Positions 51,201-63,098 are shown, numbered from the stretch's first letter. The stretch: DNA of 64,000 bases from Inonotus obliquus (GCA_032164295.1 JAJHTX010000007.1:1772501-1836500), one strand, 5' to 3'. A program made the numbers and translations. The notes: generated from the sequence alone by a model not told the origin.

Positions 51201-51912
51201 GTCGCTGATATTTCGGGTTCATGGAACAAGGAGAAGACAGCGAACTGTTTCATGGTCAAGCCGTCACGCTTTGCCCAGCAACTAGCTGTAAGCGTCCCCT
51301 ACTATGAAGTCGGGATCGCTCTGATCTTTTGTTAGACTATTCCTTCTAGCATCCCGAAGCGTAGTGGCTTCGTTGATTATGAGAGCAAGAAGGGCAAATG
51401 GAACAAGCGATGGCTTGAGTTGCGAGAGCATGGCCTCTGGTTATCAAAACGAGAGGTTGGTGCTTCTTCATTAACGATTGCCTCATGTGTTTAACATGCA
51501 TCCTATACAGGGCAAAGACGATGAATTCCTTTGTTCGCTCTCTGCTTTTGATGCGTATATCGTTACGCGCATCCACAAAGCGCCGAGGGGCTTCACATTC
51601 GCCGTCAAGTCAACTGATCCAATCACGCTTTTCGAGAACAAGGCAGATTACCTGCATGTTTTCTCTGTCCCTGAAGAGACTGGCGTGGCATGGGTCGAGG
51701 CTATCTGGTTAGCCAGATCGTATATTCTCTATCAAGAGAAGAACGTGCTATTTCGTAACAAACATGCCGGGGAAAAGACAGCTGCAGGTGCCAGCGCAAA
51801 CCTCGCGCGATCGGGGACACGCAAAAAACCTGCACAGACATTTGTTACCCTGGAATCATCTGGACCTTTTGAACCCGGTTCCCTACTTGCCAAACGGACT
51901 GCTGTTGCGTAA
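45293..51912 (+). CDS. Large RA-PH domain protein
   Basis: A 2055-residue protein from six exons (45293-45712, 45929-47267, 47341-51114, 51175-51287, 51336-51455, 51511-51912), all in phase. About 1860 residues are low-complexity, rich in Ser, Pro, Thr, Glu and Arg, with a Gly/His-rich patch near 49540-49700 and polyproline runs. The C-terminus carries a Ras-association domain (RIFINDMQHFNVVATSLDTS, then ISWMLYEMCQDFGMERPVR) followed directly by a PH domain (RSGFVDYESKKGKWNKRW, LELREHGLWLSKR, GFTFAVKSTDPIT, GVAWVEAIWLARSYIL). This RA-PH pairing is the arrangement of the Grb7/RIAM/lamellipodin group, which joins Ras-like GTPases to membrane and actin. In fungi it probably acts at the growing cortex; that is inference. 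ATG 45293 is chosen as the first in the frame after the gap. Confidence 0.85.
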
Positions 51913-53094
51913 TCCATCTTCATACGCAGAGTGCGGCCGCAAAATCTCACATGTAACTATCCTTGTTTATTCTTGTCTATATTTCCTGTCTTCCGCTTCT
52001 TCTGTATCCCTGATTACCCTTCGCATGATATTTCGCACTGTTTAGACTTTGCATTCCTTAGTACTTTCTTTTGTTTTTATTTCACTTTATCGCCCTAATC
52101 GTGTAATTGGCGTACATCATATCTTCGCCAGTGTTTCCTTCGTTTTGTTTCTTGACTTTCGGTCACTACGCCCATCTCTTACATTCTATTTACTATTGTT
52201 CCTAACTGCTTTCTAGTCTTACACCAGTGATCCTAAGTCAATGTAGCAAAAGTACTTGTACACCATGTCTCTTGACATGATGAAGAATCCATCTATTTAC
52301 CTCGGTGATGTGCTTGACGGTCAAGTCTTGATATGGATCGGAAGGTCGGACAAGACGGAGGAAGAAACGGGGGAAACGGGTCCTGGAGGAATTGGGGGAG
52401 ATTGGGGAGATGAATTTCCTTGCCGTTGCGAGATGGTGCAATGCATGCCAAGCACGAGGCTTTCATATGCGAGGTGCTCACACTCTTCTGAAGTGGCTAA
52501 CCGTTCGCCTCGGCACTACGTCACAATGTGACCGGCTTCGTTTTCATTTCTTTGCTCCTACCAAAACAAAGGGATTACTACGACTACTGAGCCGATAACA
52601 ATCTTGTTGCACAGGGATCTGAAATCCGAAAATCTTCGGATGGTATAAATGAGATCACGGGCTTGAAATAGGGTACTTCTAGAGTCTTCGATTCTAGATA
52701 GATATGCTCTCTTACCTATCTGCACGGAGATGGAAGGGAGTCGTATTAATATGCTCTCACCTGGCTTGCCTCATGGCCTCACGGCTAACTAATGGAACTC
52801 CAGACCATACCTCATGTGTGTCAACTGAGTCCGTGCTGCGCCTACGTATGTGGGTCAGCACCCTGATCCTGGGTGGATATAAGTGCTGTCGGTCGGATCT
52901 CTCGACTGTCTATTGTGCACCTGTGCCCTATACGTTCCTATACGCATCGCTATCCATCGACCTTGCTTAGGCTTGCTTGCTCACTTGCTTCGATTCGCTG
53001 GTCCTTCACGTTGTGTCTCACGAGTCGACGGTGTACCCTCTTCGAGTTTCGAGACTTGTCATTAAGACTCGAATCTTGTCAGACGTTCTTCGCG
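51913..53094. other. Intergenic region
   Basis: About 1.2 kb, first T-rich (3' UTR of the RA-PH gene), then the 5' region of the MARVEL-type gene. The frame at 52256-52531 has no recognisable features. No gene is supported. Confidence 0.45.
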
Positions 53095-53986
53095 ATGTTC
53101 CTCTTCCCGATCATTCGTGGATTTTTGTATATTTGGCTGGTGAGAATTTCAAGTTTGCTCCCCTAGAAATTCGGGGTGCTTGAGAGTGTTGATTGACGAA
53201 AATGGGATCATGTTGCTAGTGGTTGTTTGCGGCGGTGTTATTGGGTCTGACTGCTACCCGGATTCATTATACAACTCACCTTCCTCCTGGTGATCCTCTG
53301 AACCAAGGACAAAGTTTCTATGGTACGTCCTACTGCGAACTCCTTCATCAACTCACTTGTGATGGTTGACCGTGACCCCTCGTTGTAATCACAGACCCGA
53401 TTGTTGCGGAGCTAATGGCCAGTGCAGCCCTTGCGTTAATCTGGGCACCCCTCATGTAAGTCTAACCTCGGAGCTTCATGAGGACTATGACGTCTGATTG
53501 ATTTTAAATTGAATTCGTTATTTGATTGGGGGTGGATGTAGAGCGCATTTGATCCACGCACGACGCGAGTATCGGTATTTCTCAAGGGTATGGCACGAAA
53601 TCACCGGTCTCTTCATTCTTTGGGTTCTTTGGCTTGTCGGAGCGGCAATTGCAACGGTATGTATCACTTCTAAATCTTCTGCTTCTATAAACTTTACTCA
53701 TTCACTGTTTTTTTCTCATGAATTCAAATCGAACGTGTACACCCCATTCCTCCATTTCCATCTCTAGCACATCTGGCCAAACCTTCCTTCGTTCTGTTCG
53801 CAATACGAAGCATGCCGCGTGCTTACTGCTATGCTTGCATTTGCGTGGTTGGGCTGGATTACGTTGACTGCACTCTTGGCAGTAACTCTCATGTATGCGG
53901 GTGCGAACAGTTCGTGGTACGAGCCTGCTCATGGCCAGTGGATACGCGGAAACCCTCGCGAGAGCGAATACAGCACGCGCTACTAG
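53095..53986 (+). CDS. MARVEL-type four-helix membrane protein
   Basis: Five small exons (53095-53139, 53220-53322, 53395-53455, 53542-53656, 53768-53986) give 180 aa. Four hydrophobic helices are clear: FLYIWLWLFAAVLLGL (N-terminal), ELMASAALALIWAPLIAHLI, ITGLFILWVLWLVGAAIAT and RVLTAMLAFAWLGWITLTAL. The short loop between helices three and four contains Cys residues (FCSQYEACR). This spacing fits the fungal MARVEL/Nce102-like group, which shapes membrane domains, but sequence alone does not prove it. The C-terminus is short and polar. Confidence 0.72.
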
Positions 53987-54304
53987 ACACCTCAGTTCGG
54001 GTGCACAACAAATGGCGCATATAGTGAGAATAACCTGGAGTAGGGCTAGTTCAAGACGTTTCTCCTGTTATCTTGTACTTTGTAAAACGGCCTTCTGTTT
54101 ACATCGTTCTGCGATTTTATGACTTGTGGAGGTTGAATCCATTTCCTATGTTACATTATGTACATGTACTATAATAATAATCTCAGGTTTATGAGCTCCA
54201 ATGCACCAAATAATCGCAAACAACGCGTGGTTTACTGGTCACGGGAAAAGTGGACAAAGAAGACGCGAACGTCGTGTGTACTCTCCATTATAACGGTGAC
54301 ATCG

Positions 54305-56188
54305 ATGGCCGAAGAAAAGGATCAGCTACCTCCTATAGAGCCTCTTCATGAGCAGTGGGAGCCTAATCCTATCCCAGCAAACATTGAAGTCCCCGGCCTT
54401 GATACATCTGCACCAGTTCAAGACCAGATCGAACAGATAGAGCAACTCATTACAATCAAGCTGCAGGTATTCCAATAAGTGATAATTCTTATTCGTGTAC
54501 GGAGCTCTGATGTATCTACAGAATATAGACGCAAACTTCGCGCGTACCCATCAGATCCTTTCCACGAGGATACTACCCGCGGTGAAACGATATGCGGTAA
54601 ACACGGAGCCTGTCCGTGATGCTGCTAGGGTATGCAGTTCTTAATACGTCATTACGACCATCGATATTAACTCGAAATGTGCTCCGATTCATACGCTTAG
54701 TTCTGGGTTTCGTTCTACGAGCAAGCCGCTCAAGTGCGCATTCCGACGACCGAGGACTTCAGCGCGGAGACGCAGCGTCAGGCCACGGCCTCGGACGAAG
54801 AGATGGAAGTCGAGCAGCCTCAAGAAAAGAAACCGCAACCCAAGTTATTTGATCCGAATACGACGCCCTCCGAAAGTTCATTCAGACCGGAGAACGCGGC
54901 TGTCTCATCGACCCCGATGCCTCATCCTAGCGAGCGACCTCGTGAAGAAAGCGCGGAAGTGCGAGTACCCGAAATGCGATCCAACCCTGATCATTCTCCT
55001 CTGAAACGTTTGAATGATGGATTAAAGAGTCTCGGAGAACAAGGGCAATCTGTAGTTGATGACAGCAGGCAGAATATCTTCTCAGCACCTCAGCGATCCA
55101 TTCGCTCAGAGACTTCGACATCCCGTCCATTCCTTTTTCCGATGCCCGACAAGGGCAAAGCGCAATTTCCTCCACTTTTCTCGAGAGCCGCTCTCGGCAA
55201 GGAGAAGGAACAGAAACGCAAGTCTCCGGTCAAGATGAAGAAGACGCCAAAGAAGAAGAATCCATACGTACCTCCGGACATTCGTCGTGCGGATTGGGAT
55301 GGAATTGTCGATCTAACAAAGCAGGTGACACCTCGTCGTGGTACGAGCTCAAATGCAGATTGGACCTCCGATGAAGAAGAGTTCCCCCCTCCAGGTGTGT
55401 CTCCTCCGAGGTCTGCTTTCGGGAAGCGCATTGCGGCGCAAATCGGAAGAACACCAGGACGAGAAGCTGCCGCGCGAATTGGTCGTGACCTTATCGGGGA
55501 TGCCGAACGCTTTCAGTTTCAACGTCGGCTTGAAGCCGCTACGGCTGATTCGACTCTAACTTCGTCAATGGCTGCTTCGAGTCCAAGTGTAAGCAGATTT
55601 ACGAAGCAGGCTATGGGGATCGAGAGTAGGGATCAGAGTTCTACCATGAGTCACGCTCAAGAAGATAGTTCGAGGCATAGCAAACTTGATGTGCATCCAA
55701 ACTTGCGTTCTATGATGGAGCGCTTCAATTGGGAGCGAGAGCATGGTTTCGTGTCAGACGGAGTGGCTAGCGGCTCTGGTTTCGCGATTGATAGACCCAT
55801 CCGATCAGTCTTTCCGCATCTCTTACCTGATCAAGATTTTGGAAATCCTGACGAATACGAAGACTCGTTTGAACAAATGGACGTGGAGGACGATCCGCAA
55901 GTTTGCGGTAACTGGTCCAGAGGTGGACGTCCATTATCTTTCAGACCCGCACAAGCTGATGAGACCTATGACGAGTCGGTGGAATACGAAGATGATCGGG
56001 GAGGCGATGGGAGTGAAGAACCAACGGTATTTGGTTCTCGACATGCGCAACTTTTTGGTGGACAATTGCAATTACACGGTGGAGGAATAGTGGACGATAC
56101 GACTGCGTTAAACTCTCGAATGCGACGCAATGTAGATCCTGAGACGCCTACTCCTTGGGTGGGCGGAGCTCAAGGAGATGGATTGTAA
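54305..56188 (+). CDS. ASK1: DASH/Dam1 complex subunit ASK1
   Basis: Subunit of the ten-protein Dam1/DASH ring that couples kinetochores to spindle microtubules. Three exons (54305-54466, 54522-54629, 54701-56188) give 585 aa. The conserved Ask1 domain is N-terminal: QIEQIEQLITIKLQNIDANF, ARTHQILSTRILPAVKRYA, then FWVSFYEQAAQVRIPTTED. The rest is disordered, rich in Ser, Pro, Glu, Asp and Lys. It has several SP or TP sites that could be Cdk targets, including a KKTPKKK patch near residue 315, and ends GAQGDGL. Length is greater than yeast Ask1 (292 aa) because of this tail, as in other basidiomycetes. Confidence 0.9.
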
Positions 56189-56509
56189 CCATTCTCTTCC
56201 AAAATCCGATACGTGTTCTATCTATTGTCGTCGTTTGTACTTACTCTATGACATGTCCATGTTCCTGGTTCAGCCGATTAACATGCAAAAATAATGTCCA
56301 GTCTTTCTTATTCGCTACTTTTACCTATGTACTAATGTCCTCCCTCCGATTCTCCCTTCTTTGGATGAGCTGTCTTCTCCCCGTATGGTTACACTCACGA
56401 ATGATCGAGTTAAGATCGCACTTATCCCTTCGCGTGGTAGTGCGCATCTTGTCGTCTCCCGCGTCCCATCGCTACCTCCACCACACCCAGTAAGTTCTCT
56501 CAATCAATT

Positions 56510-56859
56510 ACACTTCCCGGACGGCATCGGAGCAGACAGACAGGAAATCGAATTCTGTGGCGGGCACGGTTATTGACCAGGGCGTAACGAGCGTGTACGA
56601 CTTCGATTTCTACCTGCAGGCTCTTGCAGCGTCGCAAGGAATAATGCGGGCAACTCATTACACGGTTCTGTACTCCGAGAACAAGCTTCCACCTGACGTC
56701 CTGCAGCAGGGAATCAACGATGTATCATACCTCTGGGCACCGCTATCGCAGAGCGTGGGTGTTCCGGCATTTTGGGCGAGTCAGATATGCTCTCCTGCAC
56801 GGCTCGACTTGTACAGGCTGATGGCTCCTGTTGAGGGTAGCAAATTGAATCGAGGGTAA
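56510..56859 (+). pseudogene. Broken C-terminal fragment of an Argonaute (PIWI) gene
   Basis: A short piece of the end of a PIWI domain. In one frame it reads AGTVIDQGVTSVYDFDFYLQ, ATHYTVLYSENKLPPDVLQ and SQICSPARLDLY, which align in order with the C-terminal quarter of Argonaute. The His of THY corresponds to the last catalytic residue. Just upstream, FPDGIGADR and then TGN lie in two other frames, so at least two frameshifts separate them from GTVID. The PAZ domain and the rest of PIWI are missing. It starts about 320 bp after the ASK1 stop. It looks like a relic of a duplicated Argonaute, not a working gene; a mis-spliced short gene is less likely. Confidence 0.72.
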
Positions 56860-57194
56860 CCGAGCCGAGAGGTAACGTGATACCATGACTTTGCGGCATG
56901 TACATGATTTTCCTTGAATGTCAAGTGCATTTTCCTTGACGTCGTGACTTTGACCTTTGTATCACTCACCAGTCACTGCCCAAGCACGAACGGAGTGATG
57001 TATCCAGTTCTGATGCTTCGATAAAGGATCTTCAACCATCTCTGCGTCTCAAATCAGGCGACTCACTAGGGTCAGATGGTATCTATACTCTCGTCAAAAG
57101 ACAACTTGCTTGATGTATACAAGGCACTTGTTTGTGAGATGTGGATCTCCAGTCAGCAACTTTGTAGCGCCTTTTTGCAAAGCTCCTCCCACTC

Positions 57195-57201
57195 TATAAA
57201 A
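57195..57201 (+). promoter_or_regulatory. TATA box of the hypothetical gene at 57222
   Basis: TATAAAA lies 21 bp before ATG 57222 and 66 bp before the in-frame ATG at 57267. That spacing suits transcription starting near 57225, which favours the second ATG as the true start. Confidence 0.35.
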
Positions 57202-57221
57202 TATGAGGCGAGTGGTTCTGA

Positions 57222-58018
57222 ATGCTACAGTACCTAACTGCTCTGACAGCAGCGGATACTCAAAGGATGTCTTCTGCCGCATCTGCTACTAAGTCGAATA
57301 CGGGCACTCCTCAGAAGGAGCGGGTACAGATTAAGACTGTAGATGGCAAAGTGGTCCCCCATATGAAGAACCCGCCATTCGAGAAGATGAAGCCCGGGAT
57401 GTTGATATTTATAGAAAAGCCTGCGCCTGAAGCGGTACGGAAAGAAATGGATATCGTAGGTGAATACTTGAGATGTAAAGGTAAAAGGATTGGGGAGGGC
57501 CATAGCTATTACTATATTGTGTATGGTGTCGGCAACAATGACATACGCATTGTGTCGACATCCTCATTCGATGATGCGGATGCTGGTAGCCTTAAAAGCA
57601 GGGTGGGTAAATGGCATGAGTGTCCTCCGATCTACCCAAAAGAGAGACTTGAAGGTCAGCTGTCGATATATGCAACCCAGCGACCTGAAGATCCGAAGCG
57701 CGGGATCCAGCTGAAGTATAAAGGGAAATTGGTGAAAAAAGGTGGTTGGGTATTACCTTCAAGGGTGATCAATGTGCCACCTGAGTTATTCTTCGAGGAT
57801 GGCCAAGTAGACCACCAGGATATGCGTTATGTAAGCTATTGCGTCCGAAAGGCAAATTACGCCTGATTCGCTTATTTGTTTAGTTTGTCTTTCCAACCGA
57901 GTTGGATGAAGAAGAACTTCAGCTGGTTAAGAATATCGCGTTAAGAAACAATGAGGAAGTTAGAAAGTATGTATCTGACCAAGGAATGGAGAGCGCGAAC
58001 CTGCCGATGAATTATTAA
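57222..58018 (+). CDS. Hypothetical protein
   Basis: Two exons (57222-57830, 57884-58018) give 247 aa from the first ATG, or 232 aa from ATG 57267, which the TATA position favours. I do not recognise the family. The protein is soluble, with no signal or helix. It is rich in Lys, Pro, Glu and aromatic residues, with segments such as KPGMLIFIEKPAPEAVRKE, GHSYYYIVYGVGNNDIRIV and KKGGWVLPSRVINVPPE, which look like a compact beta-rich fold. Codon use and splice sites look normal, so it is probably expressed. It sits between the Argonaute relic and a MITE. Confidence 0.65.
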
Positions 58019-58427
58019 AGAGGTGGTGGGAGCAGCACGATGAGGAATAAATGGCAGAAGTGATATGCTGGGCTAGTACTGGTAGTCTAATTGACCACAT
58101 AGTTAGCATGTTATAGAGAGAAGGACTATCCTAAGCTTTGGCCATGACAATCCAATGCACTTATTGTTCTAGATTGAAACAGTGGAACACGATTATTTGC
58201 ATTGTCGTTCACACTCGAGTTCGTTATTACCAGTACTGGAACGATGAAGAATTTGGTTGCTAGTATTAGTACTTGAAAGATGCTACATATCCGCGATGGC
58301 CTTACAAGAATCAATGATAAGCGAATGATAGCAGCCCGGTGTGATAAGCAGAATATGAAAGTATGCCAATTGGGTTCCTTTCGCATCCTGAGTAGACTGT
58401 TGCATGTAGAGATTCGAATTTATATTA

Positions 58428-58990
58428 CAGGGTCTGATCAAAAGTCTCCGTGATGTACACAAAAGTATATCTGTTATTTTTATGATACCTTTTTCATTCT
58501 AAGGGATGACTCCTTCATTTGTTGAAAAGAGGAGGACAATGATCATTCTTAACTAAAAATATAACCTGTTATTTGAACGAGAAGATAGAATAGAAAGAGT
58601 GGATGTGTAGTTTCTGTGACTATCGTATACTTATTCTATTAAGTTTAGTCAAAGCTATCATTAGCTTAGATGCACTGATCGATTGCATGTCTGCACTATG
58701 AGGAGCTAAATGTACCAAAGCCGAGAAACACCGGTATTGAGAAATGGATAAACCATTGAAAGAATTGATAGCATGTATATTTATGTAATACTAGATTTTG
58801 TTCCTGCAATTTTATAAGCAGACAATGATATAGCTATAGAGTGAATATATGTTCTTGTTCACTTGATGCACACCTTTATATCATACAATAGCTGAGGATT
58901 TACGGTGAAGAGTTGTTTGGGAAAGTTGCTAAGAAATAGTGAAGTAGACCTTGATGTTTGACAATCACGGACACTTTTGATCAGACCCTG
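58428..58990. mobile_element. MITE, Tc1/mariner-like, with TA target duplication
   Basis: A 563 bp, AT-rich element flanked by TA on each side (58426-58427 and 58991-58992). Its ends are inverted repeats of about 27 bp with one mismatch: the left starts CAGGGTCTGATCAAAAGT and the right is the same read from the other strand; both continue TCCGTGAT after the mismatch. No transposase frame is present, so it is a non-autonomous element. TA duplication is typical of the Tc1/mariner superfamily. The near-perfect ends suggest a fairly recent insertion. Confidence 0.88.
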
Positions 58991-59162
58991 TATATGCATA
59001 TGAGGAAAATGTTGGCTATGCCGTATATGGAAATTTTCGTCAGTACTTGCCACTTGCCTCCTCCCACCCATGAAAGACAAACTTGAACCATCCATAACTT
59101 GAGAGCGTCGCCTCACGCGCAACAAAGCTCTGCTCAATCATCGTTCCAGGACGGTATAACGG

Positions 59163-60287
59163 ATGCCTCGTAGAAAGCTAGCTAACGAAAACGCGAATGC
59201 CAGACAGCACCGAAAGACAAGTTTGGGCAATTGGAAGACGCGGTTAATATTGGATGCTGTGGCATCTGACTTTAACGATGATGGGAGGAAGAACGGGAGG
59301 AGAACTCTGAGAGGAAATAATTATGTTACACAGGAGAGGGTTTTCGCAAGGGAGATCAAGAATATCGTTGGGAGGCCTCAGACGACTAGTTCTCTTGCTC
59401 CTGTTGCAGATGAGGTCTATTCTCGGGTGGAGGAACCAGATACATTTAGTCAACTCACGGCTAACTTTGGATCCATGTAAGCAGATTTACTTCAGCTACT
59501 TTCCTGTTGAGAGCGTGGCTCATGATTTTCGAATAGGAATCTCCGAAACGATGTACCCTTCGAGATGCCAGGCTTGCAGGGGAAGAATTTACTAGTGAAC
59601 ATCGACACGAGTTTTCAGCCTTCAACACTGTTCTCCCGCGAAGCCTTCTCTTCAAGCTCTTCAGGAACTTGCTCAGTCTGTAAAGGCAAAGACAAACAAA
59701 TGAAATTAAACGGATACGAGTCTGACAGTGGAGTTGGAGATCGAACCAACTCGAAGTCGTTACCTAGTTCCTGCCAGTGCCAACGTGCAAATAAGCGACG
59801 TTCGATCAATACAACTTTCAACGTTATGAAACGTTCAAGCTTTCGGAGCGCGAGTATCGTATCTCAATCTACACCTTTACTTGGGAAGACAGCTCGTCGA
59901 TCCATTCGCCCGTTCAAACCTTTGGAGGACGAATCAGACCTATACCCTCGGTTTTCGGTAAATCAAGAACCTGGAGAGATGCTAGAGAAAGATATGGCCT
60001 CCGGAACCTGTACTGCATGCCAAACTATCGACGGAGCTGGTGATACTTCTGGTGACTTGATGACTCAACTTGCATCTCAGCTCGGCGAGGTTGTCCTTTC
60101 GCCATGCATTGATCCAGTCCCAGACGCCTGTTTGGAAATTCCGGAAGAAGAACCGACTGAATCTTCTCAAGAGAATAGTTCCCCTCCTGTTCGGCCTAAG
60201 AACAAAGCCGATTCGTTCTCGCTTGGTTTTATTCCTGCTGCTTTCCCAGAAGAAATTGATATCAGTAGCCTCCGCGTTGTTCTCTAA
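59163..60287 (+). CDS. Hypothetical protein with two GTCxxC motifs
   Basis: Two exons (59163-59476, 59537-60287) give 354 aa. I do not recognise the family. The N-terminus is basic (PRRKLANENANARQHRK); the rest is Ser-rich. Two short Cys motifs are repeated about 110 residues apart, SGTCSVCKGK and SGTCTACQTI, with SSCQCQ between them. The four or more Cys could bind a metal, or this could be a short linear motif. The C-terminal third is acidic and Pro-rich. There is no signal peptide or membrane helix. Splicing is clean in both directions. Confidence 0.65.
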
Positions 60288-61337
60288 AAGCTTGCTTTGC
60301 TCAGACTCTGGACCAGAAAATCTCTCTGATTTCGCTTTCTTCCTTCACCCGCATACATCGACTGTTCCGTGTTTGGCCTGTCGGTTCTTGAAAAGGCTTG
60401 CTTTATTCATATTGCAAATGCATGTACACTGCTCGTCTTCTGCGAAGCTCCGCTATATCAGCGGTTCTGGTAATAATTGTGTTGTGTTGTAGTCGAACTT
60501 ACTGGAAGTTCGAAGAACGACGATGAAGGTGATTGTCACCTATGCATCAAATTCATGCTGCAGATACAACGGGCCTCAGTTGTATATCATGCATTGAGAA
60601 GGTCGGCCCATGGTGCCATTGTTCCTTGACCGCGTGTAAAGCAGTAACGAAACGAGTCAGGCCAGAAAGAAAAAGATTTAAGCACGGTATTTGACCGATA
60701 GTAGGACTACCTGTACATCAACTCCCATAATTCCCAACTATTCGACTAGTCTAGGCAACTGACAGTTGATCAGATGCCTATACCTGTGTTGCCACCTTAC
60801 GTGTATGTGATGCCGAAGCTTCCGGACGGACTTTGTTTGACCAGGCTGGGCTTTGAATCAGGACTACCTTGAAACATGTAAGCCTCATCGGTTTGCTGGT
60901 CTGTTTCACATGTAGTACTATTTTCTGATCGAAACCGTGGCACCTATCCAGGGTGACGGATGAGAGAGAGAAAGACCGGGCCGAACCAAAATTGATGGAC
61001 CTTATGTTTGCATTGTCGATGCATTTCGCATTTAGCATGATATCAAAGTGACACAGTGGGGAAGAGGATCAAGGGTTTCTCTCATGATGAAACTGTTCTT
61101 TGTCCTATGCGTGAACGAAGCTATTCTGTTTAGGTTACTCTACAGGATAAGTAAAATAATCCGGCCTTGTATGGTGCGATGTTTCGCCATGCATTCTCGT
61201 ACTCATAGGTCCACTTTTCGGCTCTTGTACCTAAAGTGTCAATTCAATTATTCATACATAGGATAAGGTGCATCAGTTACCGGTAGTGTTTGCATATGAC
61301 TCTTGCTTGCGTACCAGACAAAAGTAATGAAATCATG
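60288..61337. other. Intergenic region between convergent genes
   Basis: About 1 kb with no gene I can support. A 32-codon frame at 60775 (MPIPVLPPYVYVMPKLPDGL) is too short to call. Confidence 0.45.
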
Positions 61338-63098
61338 CTATATTTTTGAAGCAATTTCTGCTGGCTCTGAATACACTGCCAGTGGCGAAAAGACTGATAT
61401 CCCAGAGACGGTAGGAAACTCCGTTGATTGTGACGAATAAACGCTCGCACTCCTTTCGCCTCGGAGGTTGAAGAACAGATGCGAGATCAGGATGATGGTG
61501 ATGCTGCACATTTGATTTACAAGAATTCATCAGCTCCAGCTTGGCTGTCAGTGAAAGACATTTACTTACGTATGATTGAAGGTCCAGTTGATAGTGACGA
61601 GATCTCTCTGTAGTGAATAGAATTAAACTTTGAAACCAAGGAAGACACGGTGTGGCGCACTGATACAGTCTGTAGTCCTCACAATGAGCATCATGGTTTA
61701 AAAGTGAAAATGAATCACTCACCCAAAAAATGACGAAGTTTGCTATCTTCACAGTGGTCATCCCACTTTTGTGTTCGAGAATCAAACGTCAATAGTCGTC
61801 TATAAGAGGAACAACTTAAAACCCCTACACAAAATACATCACTCCTGTTTGACAATGCTCAGAGCGGATTCCACCGATCAGGAAGTAGGGAGAATCAACG
61901 TACCATCTCTCAGTAGTAAGTCAAAGAGAGGGGTTTGAATTCCTTGACAAGAGTAACGGTTTCTCAAGCTCCTGCATACTGTCAAGACGCATATCGTACA
62001 GTCGTATAGGACGCTCCAGGCCCATAGCAAGCCAAATACTACGAGGGCTTGAATAAAGCACTGACTAGTGGAACTATATAGGTACTTACCGTAGTAGCTG
62101 CAGATACATATAGTATGTAAGCAATGATACTGAAGGAGTAGCTCCCGCACTTACCGGTCGTCCTTGACCGTCACTATGCATCCCTGTATTGGCGATACAT
62201 CACTTAAAGCAACGCTTGCGGCTGCCCACTAACGATGGGTTAGACACATGTGCCACATTCTTGCAGTTTAGCACTTACTGCCTCAAAGGAGTAGAGAACG
62301 GTGGCAAGACTTGCAAGTAGGAAAAGGACGTGCCGCTTCCCGAAGTACATGGCGTACAGACGAAGAAATATGATTGCTATCCGTGATGGATGATTTGTAA
62401 ATGTGAAATGATTGACAGATAGAGATTCGTGCCTACCACCGATGACCATATCACTGATTAATGCCATAACCAAAGGAAAATGCAGGAAGACACGGCATCT
62501 GCCAGATTAAGTTTGATCGGTTTGAACCGGGAGGTGCGAGGCAACTCACATCTGCAACGAGCGGATGAGCGCCAGAAGAAGCCAGTTGGATTGATATAGC
62601 ACTCACTGATGGTGACCAGGTAGTTTGATGATTTGCTGCGGAATCAAGCTGTGAGATCACATGCTGATTGATTGGTACATGCGACGCGGACCAGTGATTA
62701 TCCATATGTAGGAAATTAAAGGAAAATAGCGATTCTAAAGACATATAAGTTACTCCAAAGTACGAGAAGTAGAGTAAAGCCACTCACCAGAGTGAATAAG
62801 ACATCAGGGGGAGTCAAACTACGCCGCCATACCCTCTCAACTTCCAGGTCGATGGTCAGTAGATGGTCATACAATAGGACCACTGAATAGGAAGAGGAGG
62901 GAAGTCTGAGTCAGAAGAAGACTCCATAGTACGCAGAACATCCACTTACCACAGGAAGCGAGCTGGTAGCACTTGGAGACAAAGCTGTATCTCTCGTGGT
63001 TAGAATTAATTGAAGAACTGCACGGTCAGCTTGACTGACAGAATATTCTGTTGTCGAATCTCGTCTGTTGAAACTAGGATTTCAGGGGAGCCGGCCAT
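61338..63098 (-). CDS. DUF6533 seven-helix membrane protein
   Basis: Member of the large, basidiomycete-specific DUF6533 family of predicted seven-helix proteins, with no known function. I could join 13 small exons in phase, giving 313 aa, from ATG 63098 to TAG 61338. The diagnostic N-terminal block reads VVLLYDHLLTIDLEVERVW, RRSLTPPDVLFTL and NRYFPLISYIW. Helices follow: VMALISDMVIGAIIFLRLYA, VLFLLASLATVLYSFEAW, QALVVFGLLWAWSVLYDCTI, and ITIILISHLFFNLRGE at the end. The last loop carries RDGVMYF, also typical. It is not a Ste3-type pheromone receptor: there is no Ste3 motif, and the protein is shorter. The gene appears intact. Confidence 0.88.

Noticed and set aside
62093..62100. An 8-base micro-exon (CTACTACG) in the DUF6533 gene
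   Set aside because: It has AG before and GT after, but using it breaks the phase into the next exon; skipping it keeps the frame and gives the expected helix.
61338..63098. Seven-helix gene as the missing pheromone receptor
   Set aside because: Its motifs are those of DUF6533, not of Ste3-type receptors, and it lies 54 kb from the pheromone gene.
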